Shown here: one piece after another, positions 8,482 through 17,825 of the stretch
Layout of the letters: each line of letters starts with the position of its first letter
Position numbering within the stretch: the stretch's first letter is position 1
Assembly (NCBI GenBank): GCA_029860075.1
Contig: JAOUBX010000031.1
Coordinates: 1 to 46,648 of the forward strand
DNA from: Deltaproteobacteria bacterium
GTDB taxonomy: Bacteria > Desulfobacterota > JADFVX01
Direction: 5' to 3'
Length of the DNA: 46,648 bases
Notes under the pieces: model-generated
Seen by the model: the letters and a program-made list of their open reading frames with translations, nothing else
Database searches by the model: none
Told to the model about the DNA's origin: nothing
Position numbers and translations under genes: made by a program

Positions 8482-10509
8482 ATGAATACTCGCCGCTATC
8501 TTCCGTTATTTCTTTTTCTCCCCCTATTAAGCTGTCAGACCGTCAATAATAACGTCAAAAGCACTTCACCGGCTACGACACTGGATAAGGAGATTGTTTC
8601 ACAGGTAAAAAATGCCGTATTCGAGGTTGTTGTTCCCAAACTCCCGGGAAAAAATATTAGCTATGAAAAACCTCTGCCAATGGATCAGGTTCCCTTTGCT
8701 ATAAGAACAGACAAATATTACTCCATAGGGACAGCTTTTGCTATTGGAGCCAATAAATTCGCTACAGCCGCCCATGTTATGAACCTTCTCGTAGACAGCC
8801 AGTTTAAAGAGGTGTACTTAAGAGATAAGGAGGGGAAGATCTACAAGCTGGACAAGATCAGCAAATATTCATCTTACAGGGACTTTGTCCTCTTTTCCCT
8901 GAAGGACAAGAAGAATGCTCAATTCCTTGAGATCAACGACAAGCCTCAAATCAATGAAAAAGTATTTGCCGTAGGAAATGCCCTGGGCCAGGGCATTGTC
9001 ATCAGAGATGGACTCTACACCTCTGACACTCATGAAGAAGAAGCCGGAAAATGGAAGTGGATACGTTTTTCAGCCGCCGCCTCTCCCGGCAACAGCGGAG
9101 GCCCTCTCCTCGACAAAAGGGGGAAGGTCATCGGCATTGTTCTAATGAAATCGGACAATGAAAACCTTAACTATGCCCTTCCCATTTCCGAGGTTTTAAA
9201 AGCGCCTGTTAACACTGCGGAAGTCCACCTCATGTTGCAGTACAAGCTTGACAATATGGATATGAGCAAAACAGGCACACTCCATAAAATAATAAAGCTG
9301 CCTAAATCCTTTCAGGCCTTGAGACGGGAAATGATCAAGCTTACCGGCAAGTTTACGGGCAAGCTCCTTAAAGACCTTCTTGCTGAAAATGATAAAAATA
9401 TATTTCCCAAGGGCAAAGGCTCCACCGAATTGCTTCATTCTGTTGTAGGCGCCGTATTCCCTCATCTCATCATGAAGGGAGATGACGGCCAGTGGAGCAC
9501 CTATTACCCCAAGGATACAAAAACAGCGGAACTGGGAAAGAACGGTTATATTAGCTATGGAAGCATGAATGACACCCTTTACCTTTACATGAAGAAACCG
9601 GACAATATTCCCCTTAAGACATTCTATGAAGATTCAAAGCTCTTTATGGACCTCTTTCTTCAAGGGATCTCTTTAACACGAACTATCGGATCGGAACAAA
9701 TCAAGATAACCTCTTTGGGCAAGGCCCATGAAGATTTCAGGCATACAGATAAATATGACAGGAAATGGCTTGTTCGCACCTGGCTTATGGAATATAGCGA
9801 CGAGAAGATAGGGGCCTTTATGCTTCCTGTTCCGGGCGGATTCATTGCCATGATGAAGCAGGCCCAGACGGGCTATCTGGACATAGCCTACATGCCGGAC
9901 CTCAAGGTATTTACCGACTTTATATATCTCTCATATTATGGAACGATTAAAGAGTGGAAAGAGTTCTACTCAATGAAAAAACTCCATCCCCCTGTTTTTT
10001 CATCCATAAAGATAGATGCCAAACCGGGCAAATATGTAAAGTACAAATCCAAAAAACTCTCCTTCAGCTATACGCCCGACATAATGGAAATAAGTGATGA
10101 CAGTTATCTTCAACTCTCTTTCAGCTACTACAAAAGCCCGAAAAACGTGGTCTGGGACGTGGCGCGTGTTTATGCGGGAGAAGATAAAAACAACGATACC
10201 TATTTAGGCGTATTAAGAAATACGGCGCCTCCAAAATCATTGAGTGACGGTTATCAAAGCAGCTGGGAAAAAATTATGAACAGAAAGTTCCCCTATGATT
10301 CTTCCTTGCACTACGATGACAACGGCACCCGGATCAGTTCAGTTTATTCAAATAAATCGAAAAAAAGAAGCGCGAATAATGAGGATATTCTTTATACGGT
10401 CTGGTTCAGAAAAGACGGCAAGGCCCGGGAAAGTGAAATGAAAGGTAAACTGAACAAGTTTATGAGAAAACTGTCAATTCAGAAAGAACCCCCAAGCCGG
10501 AGGCGCTAA
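8482..10509 (+). CDS. Trypsin-like serine protease lipoprotein with large unknown C-terminal region
   Basis: 675 residues. The signal peptide ends in the lipobox LLSC, making Cys18 the lipidated residue. A trypsin-like peptidase domain follows at about 70-235: TAAHV supplies His98, SSYRDFVLFSL supplies Asp134 and SPGNSGGPLLD supplies Ser205, so the triad is complete. There is no PDZ domain. The remaining 430 residues are Lys- and Tyr-rich with many predicted strands (such as KPGKYVKYKSKKLSFSY) and match no family I recognise. An AAAGGGA site precedes the ATG. The protein probably acts as an envelope protease in which the C-terminal part selects targets or anchors to another structure; that role is inference. 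Confidence 0.85.
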   Translation: MNTRRYLPLFLFLPLLSCQTVNNNVKSTSPATTLDKEIVSQVKNAVFEVVVPKLPGKNISYEKPLPMDQVPFAIRTDKYYSIGTAFAIGANKFATAAHVMNLLVDSQFKEVYLRDKEGKIYKLDKISKYSSYRDFVLFSLKDKKNAQFLEINDKPQINEKVFAVGNALGQGIVIRDGLYTSDTHEEEAGKWKWIRFSAAASPGNSGGPLLDKRGKVIGIVLMKSDNENLNYALPISEVLKAPVNTAEVHLMLQYKLDNMDMSKTGTLHKIIKLPKSFQALRREMIKLTGKFTGKLLKDLLAENDKNIFPKGKGSTELLHSVVGAVFPHLIMKGDDGQWSTYYPKDTKTAELGKNGYISYGSMNDTLYLYMKKPDNIPLKTFYEDSKLFMDLFLQGISLTRTIGSEQIKITSLGKAHEDFRHTDKYDRKWLVRTWLMEYSDEKIGAFMLPVPGGFIAMMKQAQTGYLDIAYMPDLKVFTDFIYLSYYGTIKEWKEFYSMKKLHPPVFSSIKIDAKPGKYVKYKSKKLSFSYTPDIMEISDDSYLQLSFSYYKSPKNVVWDVARVYAGEDKNNDTYLGVLRNTAPPKSLSDGYQSSWEKIMNRKFPYDSSLHYDDNGTRISSVYSNKSKKRSANNEDILYTVWFRKDGKARESEMKGKLNKFMRKLSIQKEPPSRRR

Positions 10510-10555
10510 GCGTCTAAAAATAGATAAGAACGTTAAAGAAAAACCTTCCCCTTAT

Positions 10556-11110
10556 CTATCGATTAAAAAACAGGGCTCCCACGGCACAGATATGTCGGGC
10601 CTCATGATGTAACTTAAGCCATTCCAGCTTAAGGTGAAAGCACTTTTCCAGGAGGGAGGAAATATTGACGCCAAGTGATTCAAGACTGAATATCTGCTCC
10701 TCCGGTTTGACACAGACTCTCCCTCCTTTCTCAAGGGGGCACTCCCGGCAGGCATTACAGGCCCCGGCCCCGGCTATGAGATAACCGGCTCTTCGTTCTT
10801 TCAGCAAAATATCCGTAAGAGATGAAGAAAGCATATCATGGGCGGCACGTGCCCTTCTCTCAACCGGCAGATGACCGAGCTTGTCAAGGGAAAGCCTGAG
10901 GCAGATAACTTTAGCCTGTTCCAGGCCTCCAATGAAATCTTTAAAGCCGGGGCTGTGGGGAGGACAAGAGAGGTTTTTGCCATATTCAGGGCAGTTGAGA
11001 CAATTGTCTTTGAACTGCATTCGGAAATCGAAATGGCTGACAGGAATTGTCGCTTCATGTCTTTCAAAGTCCTTTATGCCCTGAAAAGCAGCTTTATCTA
11101 GTTTAGTCAT
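10556..11110 (-). CDS. DUF2284 cysteine-rich metal-binding protein
   Basis: 184 residues with the DUF2284 cysteine layout: CLNCPEYGKNLSCPPHSPG around residues 37-55, then GACNACRECPLEKGG around 116-130 and CVKPEEQIFSLESLGVNI. The clustered Cys suggest binding of a metal or Fe-S cluster. Its gene begins eight bases after the stop of the FetB-like permease gene, so the two are probably co-transcribed, and a joint role in metal handling is plausible but unproven. An imperfect long-loop inverted repeat (10521-10528 with 10551-10558) lies between this gene and the convergent protease gene. Confidence 0.85.
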   Translation of the reverse strand: MTKLDKAAFQGIKDFERHEATIPVSHFDFRMQFKDNCLNCPEYGKNLSCPPHSPGFKDFIGGLEQAKVICLRLSLDKLGHLPVERRARAAHDMLSSSLTDILLKERRAGYLIAGAGACNACRECPLEKGGRVCVKPEEQIFSLESLGVNISSLLEKCFHLKLEWLKLHHEARHICAVGALFFNR

Positions 11111-11118
11111 TATAAACT

Positions 11119-11841
11119 TTACAAAGAATCTCTTTCTTCAAAACAAGGCTTTACCAACCTGAGGAACAAGGCCGAAGAAATCCCCGCCGCACCGAAGATC
11201 ATGCACATGACCATAATCTGGTAGCGGGCGGCAATGAGGGGTGACACGCCGGAGAGGATCTGGCCCGTCATCATACCGGGCAGTGCAACAAGTCCAACGG
11301 CAAAGAGGGAGTTGGTAATGGGGATGAGTGAAGAGCGGAAAGCGATGTTCCGAGCTTCATCATAGGTGACACCTCTTTCCCTTTCGGCCAGCAACCTCTC
11401 TGCACCAAGACTTACACTGTTCATGGCATTGGCAAATATCATTCCCGCCAGGGGGATAAAGTAGCTCGGCCTGTACCAGGGATCGAGAGCGAGGACTCCC
11501 TGCGTTATGAGAATGAGATTCACCCCTCCGCCAAGAAATATGGCAAAGAGGGCCTTTGAGTAGAGGGTACGTTGCTTTTCAGGGATCGAAGCGAGTGCAA
11601 TCCAGCTGGAAGCAAATACCATGACGGCCAGAAGGGCAAGAACGAGCCAGGCGCTGTCCGATTCAAAGAGATAGGCCAGGAAATAGCCGATAATGAGGAG
11701 TTGTGCCAGCATTCTCGATACACCGTAAAGGGCATGACCATGGCTGCGGGACCATTTATAGAGAATAGCAATGACGACAAAAACGGGGATAAAGGCAAGT
11801 GTCAGATTAATGAGGGGAATTATTTGAATGGCGTTATTCAT
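11119..11841 (-). CDS. FetB-like ABC transporter permease (UPF0014 family)
   Basis: 240 residues with seven hydrophobic segments and family landmarks such as YGVSRMLAQLLIIGYFL at about 39-55, PLAGMIFANAMNS at about 131-143, and GLVALPGMMTGQILSG at about 183-198. In Escherichia coli FetB pairs with the ATPase FetA for iron export. No ATPase gene accompanies it here; the neighbour is the DUF2284 metal-binding protein. Either the ATPase lies elsewhere or the permease works with a different partner. Family assignment is strong; the transported substrate is inference. A GGTGGGG stretch sits upstream of the ATG. Confidence 0.86.
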   Translation of the reverse strand: MNNAIQIIPLINLTLAFIPVFVVIAILYKWSRSHGHALYGVSRMLAQLLIIGYFLAYLFESDSAWLVLALLAVMVFASSWIALASIPEKQRTLYSKALFAIFLGGGVNLILITQGVLALDPWYRPSYFIPLAGMIFANAMNSVSLGAERLLAERERGVTYDEARNIAFRSSLIPITNSLFAVGLVALPGMMTGQILSGVSPLIAARYQIMVMCMIFGAAGISSALFLRLVKPCFEERDSL

Positions 11842-11949
11842 TTACAGGCCCCACCCATTTAAGGACTAAAGTTGTTTCAAGATCAACGATATTACATAAG
11901 GGGCTATACTGACCAGACCCTTTCCATTTTTTCACCTTCGTCCCTTATG

Positions 11950-13029
11950 CTATGGGGACGAAAGTTCAACCACTCCGCCGTTACCATCCCTGTCGCACTG
12001 AACTGTGCCGATGGTAAAGGGATTTCCAAATTTCTCTTTTTTGCATATCACCCGCTTATCAGCAACAGCAGGAAAAACCGAAGGAGAGGGATAGAGAGTG
12101 CCTTCCTTAAGGGACAGCGCCGCGACGGCAAGATCAAAGCCCTGCCCTACAGGAAGCCCGCCGTAGAGAGGGGCATAGGCCGCTATCCGGGATGACTCTT
12201 TCATACACCTGCTGTAAGCGGCAGCCATCTCCTTTTCTCCATTGGCAGAAAGAAAAAGAGCATCCATGCCCTTTCCTGAAAAATGAGAGGCCGCTACCCT
12301 TTCTGTGGCGCTTATTCGGCAATACCCCTGACCTTTTCCGATAAGAAAGGCGGAAAAACCCTCTCCCGGGAGATAAGTGCAACAGCTGAAATCAAGAGGA
12401 TTCATGGCAGTCATACCCCTGGCCCCCGAAAGAAGGACAGAGTAGCCCCGGGTCGGACAGTATTCATCACCTACACCGGTAAGAACGTAATCAACAATTC
12501 CCTCATCAATCCAGCCGCATGCCAGGTCAAAAACAGCCCAGGTCGTCATTTCAAAGGAGGAGACTGTCTGTAAGGGCCCCCCAAGCCCAAGAGCGATAGA
12601 AACATTGGAAGCCATCGCATTATGAACGGAGGTGGCAAAGAGGGTCGGAGAGACACAATTGTCACCATCCTCCATAAGAGAATTGAATGAACCGAAAGAC
12701 GAAGCAAGAGCGCCATAACCGGTGCCAAAAACAATTCCCACGCGCTCTCCATCATCTATTTCGAGCCCTGAATCCTGCATTGCCAGACAGGAAGCAAGCA
12801 GACCCATACGAAGAAAAGGGTCCATGCGCCTCAACCGGGACCGCTCGATATAATTTTCCAGGCCTTCCGCAACAGCCCTGTAAACAGGAAGCGTAAATGT
12901 CCCCTCTTTCGTTTCAATGTGATGGGCCAGAATATTGGGAAAAGCATTCCCCGACAGCCCCTGCCGCAAAGATTCAATGCCGCACCCCATGGCCGAGACC
13001 GTCCCTATACCGAGAATTGATTTATCCAT
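11950..13029 (-). CDS. Ketosynthase homologue lacking all catalytic residues (chain-length-factor-like)
   Basis: 359 residues with the thiolase fold of beta-ketoacyl synthases. It aligns without gaps to the neighbouring ketosynthase across the nucleophile region, both segments starting with GP and ending in GWI(D/E). The active-site Cys is Glu160 (VSSFEMTT). The two catalytic His are also lost: NAHGT becomes SANGE (Asn263) and TGHTLGG becomes LYGGLPV (Gly290). This is the condition of KS-beta or chain-length-factor subunits of type II polyketide and aryl-polyene systems, where Gln or Glu often replaces Cys. Its ATG shares one base with the stop of the active ketosynthase (TAATG), so the two are translationally coupled and probably form a heterodimer. 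The product is not known. Confidence 0.85.
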   Translation of the reverse strand: MDKSILGIGTVSAMGCGIESLRQGLSGNAFPNILAHHIETKEGTFTLPVYRAVAEGLENYIERSRLRRMDPFLRMGLLASCLAMQDSGLEIDDGERVGIVFGTGYGALASSFGSFNSLMEDGDNCVSPTLFATSVHNAMASNVSIALGLGGPLQTVSSFEMTTWAVFDLACGWIDEGIVDYVLTGVGDEYCPTRGYSVLLSGARGMTAMNPLDFSCCTYLPGEGFSAFLIGKGQGYCRISATERVAASHFSGKGMDALFLSANGEKEMAAAYSRCMKESSRIAAYAPLYGGLPVGQGFDLAVAALSLKEGTLYPSPSVFPAVADKRVICKKEKFGNPFTIGTVQCDRDGNGGVVELSSP

Positions 13030-14210
13030 TATTCACCTCTGACAAATGCCAGGACAGCATTGTGTCCGCCAAAGGCAAGAGAATTAGAGAAGGCAGCCCT
13101 GCCTTTAACTTCCGTAAGCTTTGTTGTCGGCACAATGCCGCATGATTCATCGGGTTCCTCGAACCCTGCCGTCGCCGGCAGCAGTCCATCCATTAAGCCT
13201 CTCACCGTCATAACCGCCTCCACACCCCCTGCGCCACCCAGCGTGTGCCCTGTATAGGCTTTGGTAGAAACAACAGGAATTCCTTCAGGAAAGAAACGGC
13301 TGATAACAGTCCCTTCTATCCGGTCATTTTCTACCGTTGATGTGCCATGAGCATTGATGAAATTCACTTCTTCCGGCCTTAAGCCCGATGCCTTGAAAAC
13401 AGCCTTTACGGCATTGGCCAGACCTTTACCCTCGGGGTGGGGCGCTGTGGGATGATAGGCATCGCTGCGGCAGGCATAGGCAGCAACAAGGGCATGTGCC
13501 TTTGCGCCTCTTGCCTTTGCCGCACCACACTCTTCAAGAATCATTATACCGGCGCCTTCACCGAGATTAAGCCCTTTTCTCTTCCTGTCGAAAGGGCGGC
13601 ACGGCTCGGCAGAGGTATTTAAAAGAGAATAAAAACCAAGATAAAGATGACGGCAAATTTCATCGGCGCCCCCTGCAACAACAAGATCACATCGTCCGCT
13701 TTCTATCCAGCCTTTGGCTATACCGATGGCATCGGTGCCGGAAGAACAGGCATTGGCAATGGTAATGGCAGGTCCCCTGATACCGAACTTTTTCGCAATA
13801 TAGAGCGCTGAATTACCGGCAAGATAACGTTCGACACTTGAAATATCAGGGAAGGTTCCCTTTCGGTAGTCACCATAGAAAGAATCATTATTAAAAGCGC
13901 ATCCCACCGTCGTACCGATGACAATACCGATACGCTTCCTGTCCAGCTTATGCCAGTCAATTTGCGCATGAGAAAGGGCTTCTTCAAGAGCGGTAAGAAT
14001 AAAAGCATTGGTTCGTGAATCCTCACCTTCATCTGCAAGGGGAAATTCTTTCTTCACCTCGAAAAGTGGATGAGAAGCCTTTAGGTCCGTTTCAAACCTG
14101 GTAGGTGCGCAGGGATAACGGCGGCCTGCATAGATACTTTTCATCATTGATGACAGGTTTTCACCTGCCCCGGTGATACAGCCGAGACCTGTAACCGCCG
14201 CTCGCTTCAC
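13029..14210 (-). CDS. Beta-ketoacyl-ACP synthase (FabF/KS-alpha-like)
   Basis: 393 residues with the complete Cys-His-His triad: Cys155 in ANACSSG, His288 in NAHGTST and His322 in YTGHTLGGAG. Length and motifs fit FabF (KASII) or the KS-alpha subunit of a type II polyketide system. It condenses an acyl-ACP with malonyl-ACP. It differs from housekeeping FabF in its context: it is coupled to a catalytically dead paralogue and there is no acyl carrier protein, ketoreductase or malonyl transferase gene next to it. A specialised lipid, pigment or polyketide role is therefore more likely than bulk fatty-acid synthesis. That last statement is inference. Confidence 0.9.
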   Translation of the reverse strand: MKRAAVTGLGCITGAGENLSSMMKSIYAGRRYPCAPTRFETDLKASHPLFEVKKEFPLADEGEDSRTNAFILTALEEALSHAQIDWHKLDRKRIGIVIGTTVGCAFNNDSFYGDYRKGTFPDISSVERYLAGNSALYIAKKFGIRGPAITIANACSSGTDAIGIAKGWIESGRCDLVVAGGADEICRHLYLGFYSLLNTSAEPCRPFDRKRKGLNLGEGAGIMILEECGAAKARGAKAHALVAAYACRSDAYHPTAPHPEGKGLANAVKAVFKASGLRPEEVNFINAHGTSTVENDRIEGTVISRFFPEGIPVVSTKAYTGHTLGGAGGVEAVMTVRGLMDGLLPATAGFEEPDESCGIVPTTKLTEVKGRAAFSNSLAFGGHNAVLAFVRGE

Positions 14211-14364
14211 TTAAAGACCGTCATCTTTCGGGGAATGATAAAAATTCCCTGTTTTTCTTTAACGTTCATGCATCCCCTTGCTATGAATAATTGTAATAAT
14301 ATCTCTTTATATCACCCCAAAAAATCCCGGCAAATATCATTCTTCGGGAAGGGCGCATTTCAGT

Positions 14365-14751
14365 TTAGTTCCGATTATCTGCTTTCTTGTGACAATTAAG
14401 AATAATATCTGCCAGGGTTCCGGGATTGAAGGGCTTAACAATGTACCCCTGTATCCCCTCTTTTTCACAAAACTCGACATCTTCCTTCGAATCGACTGAA
14501 GTAGCCATAATAATAGTCGTTGAATAATCACTGAATATTTTTCGCACTTCTCTGAGGACGGAATAGCCCAGCATTTTGGGCATAAGAATATCGAGGATGA
14601 TAATGTCAGGCTTCCATGAGGCATATTCCTTTACAGCTTCCAGGCCGTTTCCTGCCATACGCTTTTCAAAAATCTCATCAGGAAGGGACAGGTCATAAAT
14701 AGCCTGCAAGCTTTTGTCGTCTTCTGCAATGAGTATTTTTAACTTATCCAC
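14365..14751 (-). CDS. Single-domain response regulator (CheY-like receiver)
   Basis: 128 residues, only a receiver domain. The acidic pocket AEDD (D11, D12), the phosphorylation site Asp54 in ILDILMPKM, Thr84 in MATSV and Lys106 in VKPF are all present. With no output domain it must act through protein contact or as a phosphate relay. No kinase gene is adjacent; the nearest, at 36.8-38.7 kb, is too far away to infer a pairing. It is separated from the ketosynthase gene by 154 bases without obvious signals. Confidence 0.92.
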   Translation of the reverse strand: MDKLKILIAEDDKSLQAIYDLSLPDEIFEKRMAGNGLEAVKEYASWKPDIIILDILMPKMLGYSVLREVRKIFSDYSTTIIMATSVDSKEDVEFCEKEGIQGYIVKPFNPGTLADIILNCHKKADNRN

Positions 14752-15110
14752 AGTACGAATTATAATGAATTATTTTTCTTATTCCAGAATATTCATTCCC
14801 CCATATCTTCACAGGGCAGCAGATGTGAGCAATGAAGCTTGCAAAATAAAAATACCTTATATGAAATTTTAAAGCAAAATATAGCTGTATGCAGCGGAAA
14901 AGTCTCTCAATAGGCTCTATCAGAGAAAAAGGGCGCCTTTATGAAACCGAAATCCTGCTTCTGCTAACATGATATGGATAATGGCAAAAGGGAGTAAAAA
15001 TCCTTTCCATCAATAATGACGGGGGACACATTGAAATCCTCCTTTATAAAGGGGGGGTCAACTTCCCTGCAGACGGTAATCAGAAAAAAATATGGCCTTT
15101 TTGAAAAAAA
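14752..15110 (-). other. Gene-free stretch between response regulator and hemN
   Basis: About 360 bases, mostly A/T-rich, without a supported frame. Near 15035-15055 there is a short palindrome-like run TCCTCCTTTATAAAGGGGGG, a pattern also seen in variant form near 36730. Close to the end of hemN lie runs of A and T that could serve as a weak terminator, but no convincing hairpin is present. Confidence 0.4.
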
Positions 15111-16511
15111 TTAAACCGTCTTGGAAAAACGCATCTCTTTGTCTGACTTCCTGAGATAAATATCAAAAACCATGGCAATGTTCCTGATCAGTATTCTTCC
15201 CAGATCCGATACGACGAGTTTATCATCAGACAGGGTAAGCAGCTTATCCTTTGTCATCGGCTCCAGTTCGCTAAGCTCAAGAGCAAAGGTTTTCCTGAAA
15301 TCGAGGTTGAATTCTTTTTCCACGTCGGCAAATTCCAGTTCAAAGTCGCACATGATACGCGTAATAATGTGCCGCCTTAAGATGTCATCGTCATTTAGCT
15401 CATAGCCCCTGTAGATGGGAAGCTTTCCTTCCTCTATTCCCTGGTAGTAGTCAGGCAGTTCATGAGCATTCTGAACGTAGCAGTTGCCTACCTGGCCAAT
15501 GGAGGTCACCCCCAGTCCATAGAGATCACAACCGGCCCTGGTCGTGTAACCCTGAAAATTCCGGTAAAGGGTCTTTTCCTTTTGCGCAACAAAGAGTTCG
15601 TCGTCAGGCTTGGCAAAATGGTCCATACCGATGTAAACATATCCGGCGGTGGTGAACTTTTCGATAACCATTTTGAGAATTTCAAACTTCTCGGCAGCCG
15701 ATGGGAGGTCTTCTTCCTTGATGCTCTTCTGGATGGGCTTCATCCACGGCACATAGGCAAAGTTGAACACGGCCATTCTGTCGGGATTAATTTCAATAAT
15801 CTTGTCTACCGTCTTTTCAAAAGATTTGACGCTCTGGTGAGGAAGGCCGTAAATGAGATCGATATTAATGCTCTCAAATGCCTCCTTACGGCATACATCG
15901 ATAACATGACGGGAAAGTTCTTCCGTTTGAACTCTGTGGACAGCCTTCTGCACAACGGGATCGAAATCCTGTATGCCCATGCTGATCCGGTTAAAACCGA
16001 TCTCACGAAGCGTCTTGATATGCTCGTCCGAGGCCTCTCTCGGGTCGATTTCAACACCGGCCTCGATGTTGGATGAGAGAGTAAAATTTTCCCTGATGGC
16101 CCTGTTTAGCCGTTTTAACTGGTCTGTTGAAAGAAAGGTTGGCGTGCCGCCGCCGAAATGAAGCTGCACCACTTCTCTTCCCGGTTTTTGCAGAGCCGAT
16201 ACCATTCGGATCTCTTTTTCGAGGTAATCGAGGTACTGATCCGCCTGTTCACCCCGCTTTGTGTAGATAACGTTACAGCCGCAAAAATAACAGACGGAAC
16301 GGCAGAAGGGGAGATGAAAGTAGAGGGAAAGGTCAGCCGGTTTTTCAACCTTGTTCGTTGCCTCTATGGTCCGCTTGTAATCGGCCGGACCGAATTCTTC
16401 GGAAAAGATAGGCGCCGTGGGATAACTCGTATATCGTGGTCCGGTCTTGGTATATTTTTTAAGAATATCAACATCGACCTTTAAGGTTGTTGAAGAAGTG
16501 GGATTCATCAT
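15111..16511 (-). CDS. hemN: Oxygen-independent coproporphyrinogen III oxidase
   Basis: 466 residues, the usual length for HemN. The radical-SAM cluster motif is FCRSVCYFCGC (Cys70, Cys74, Cys77, with the extra Cys79 seen in true HemN), followed by QLHFGGGTPTFLS and GVEIDPRE. It converts coproporphyrinogen III to protoporphyrinogen IX using S-adenosylmethionine without oxygen. The true-HemN features (extra Cys, N-terminal KYTKTGPRYTSYPTA) separate it from HemW. Its ATG directly follows the TAA of hemE, with GGGGGT just upstream, so the two genes form an operon for anaerobic heme synthesis. Confidence 0.97.
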   Translation of the reverse strand: MMNPTSSTTLKVDVDILKKYTKTGPRYTSYPTAPIFSEEFGPADYKRTIEATNKVEKPADLSLYFHLPFCRSVCYFCGCNVIYTKRGEQADQYLDYLEKEIRMVSALQKPGREVVQLHFGGGTPTFLSTDQLKRLNRAIRENFTLSSNIEAGVEIDPREASDEHIKTLREIGFNRISMGIQDFDPVVQKAVHRVQTEELSRHVIDVCRKEAFESINIDLIYGLPHQSVKSFEKTVDKIIEINPDRMAVFNFAYVPWMKPIQKSIKEEDLPSAAEKFEILKMVIEKFTTAGYVYIGMDHFAKPDDELFVAQKEKTLYRNFQGYTTRAGCDLYGLGVTSIGQVGNCYVQNAHELPDYYQGIEEGKLPIYRGYELNDDDILRRHIITRIMCDFELEFADVEKEFNLDFRKTFALELSELEPMTKDKLLTLSDDKLVVSDLGRILIRNIAMVFDIYLRKSDKEMRFSKTV

Positions 16512-17558
16512 TTACCCCCTGTGGTATGCCGGACTCAGTTCGTGAACGGCATTGATAAAGGCCTTGGCGTGATCAACGGGGATATCCGGTAAAATACCGT
16601 GACCCAGGTTAAAGATATGGCCCTTTCCTTCGCCGAAACCGGCAAGGATCTTTTCAACGGTTTTCCTGATCCTTTCAGGAGAGGCATAAAGCGTGCAGGG
16701 ATCCATATTACCCTGGAGGGCAACCTTGTCTCCTATTCTTTTTCTTACATCGCCAATATCGGACATCCAGTCAACACCAACGACATCACAACCCGTCCCG
16801 GCAATGCTCTCCATCATATGCCCCGCTCCCTTGGCAAAGACGATGACGGGAACCTTGCCCTTGACTTCACTCACAATCCGCTCTATGTACTGAAGTGAGA
16901 AAACCTCGAAATCATCAGGCGTCAATATGCCGCCCCAGGTATCGAAAATCTGCACGGCATGAACGCCTGTTTCTATCTGGGCATTGAGATATGTAACAAC
17001 AGCATCCGTCGTTTTGTCGAGCAGCTTATGCATCAGTTCCGGTGTGTCGTAAAGCATTTTTTTGATAAGGGCGAAGTTTTTCGACCCGCCCCCTTCCACC
17101 ATGTAAGTGGCAAGCGTCCATGGCGCACCCGTAAAGCCGATGAGCGGCACCCGCCCGTCAAGGCCTTTGTTGATGGCCGTAATGGCTTTCATAACGTAAC
17201 CAAGCTTATCCATAGGGTCGGGAATAACAAGCTTATCGATAGCTGCCGAAGTCCTTACGGGGTCAGGAAAGTGAGGCCCTTCTCCGACGAGGAACTGCAG
17301 TTCCATTCCCATCGCTTCGGGAATAACAAGAATATCGGAAAAAAGAATGGCCGCATCGACACCAAGGATATCTATCGGTTGAATAGTCACCTCGGCTGCC
17401 AGTTCAGGCGTCTTGCAAAGGGTTAGAAAATCACCGGCTTTTCCCCTTGTTGCCATGTATTCGGGGAGATATCTCCCTGCCTGTCTCATCATCCAGACAG
17501 GTGTGTAATCAGTTTTTTCTCTTCTGCAGGCTTTAAGGAATGTATCGTTTTTAAGCAT
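16512..17558 (-). CDS. hemE: Uroporphyrinogen decarboxylase
   Basis: 348 residues, standard for HemE. The signature [13 protein letters not shown] lies at about 22-34 and the second signature [18 protein letters not shown] at about 140-157. Near the C-terminus is [10 protein letters not shown]. The enzyme decarboxylates uroporphyrinogen III to coproporphyrinogen III, the substrate of the HemN encoded next. GAGAGAAG before the ATG acts as ribosome-binding site. It is the first gene of the hemE-hemN operon. Confidence 0.98.
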   Translation of the reverse strand: MLKNDTFLKACRREKTDYTPVWMMRQAGRYLPEYMATRGKAGDFLTLCKTPELAAEVTIQPIDILGVDAAILFSDILVIPEAMGMELQFLVGEGPHFPDPVRTSAAIDKLVIPDPMDKLGYVMKAITAINKGLDGRVPLIGFTGAPWTLATYMVEGGGSKNFALIKKMLYDTPELMHKLLDKTTDAVVTYLNAQIETGVHAVQIFDTWGGILTPDDFEVFSLQYIERIVSEVKGKVPVIVFAKGAGHMMESIAGTGCDVVGVDWMSDIGDVRKRIGDKVALQGNMDPCTLYASPERIRKTVEKILAGFGEGKGHIFNLGHGILPDIPVDHAKAFINAVHELSPAYHRG

Positions 17559-17825
17559 CTTCTCTCACTTTCCGGATTTTTTTTGAAACAACAATACTAG
17601 GGTAAAGCTACCTTACAAGTCAAGCAGAACATAGATTTTGACTTACGCTGAAAACATTATTACATGACCAAAGTAGAAATGTACACTTCTGTCATTTTTT
17701 GTTCATGCCCCTTCTTTTTTTCAACGCTCTGATCGGGTCATAAGATTCACTGTTTCACCTCATGCTGTCGGACCTTGCCTGTAGAGAAAAGGAAAGGCGT
17801 TTTAACGAAGATGATTCGATCTGCT

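Noticed and set aside
15462..16076. A 204-codon frame opposite hemN
   Set aside because: Antisense shadow of a certain gene.
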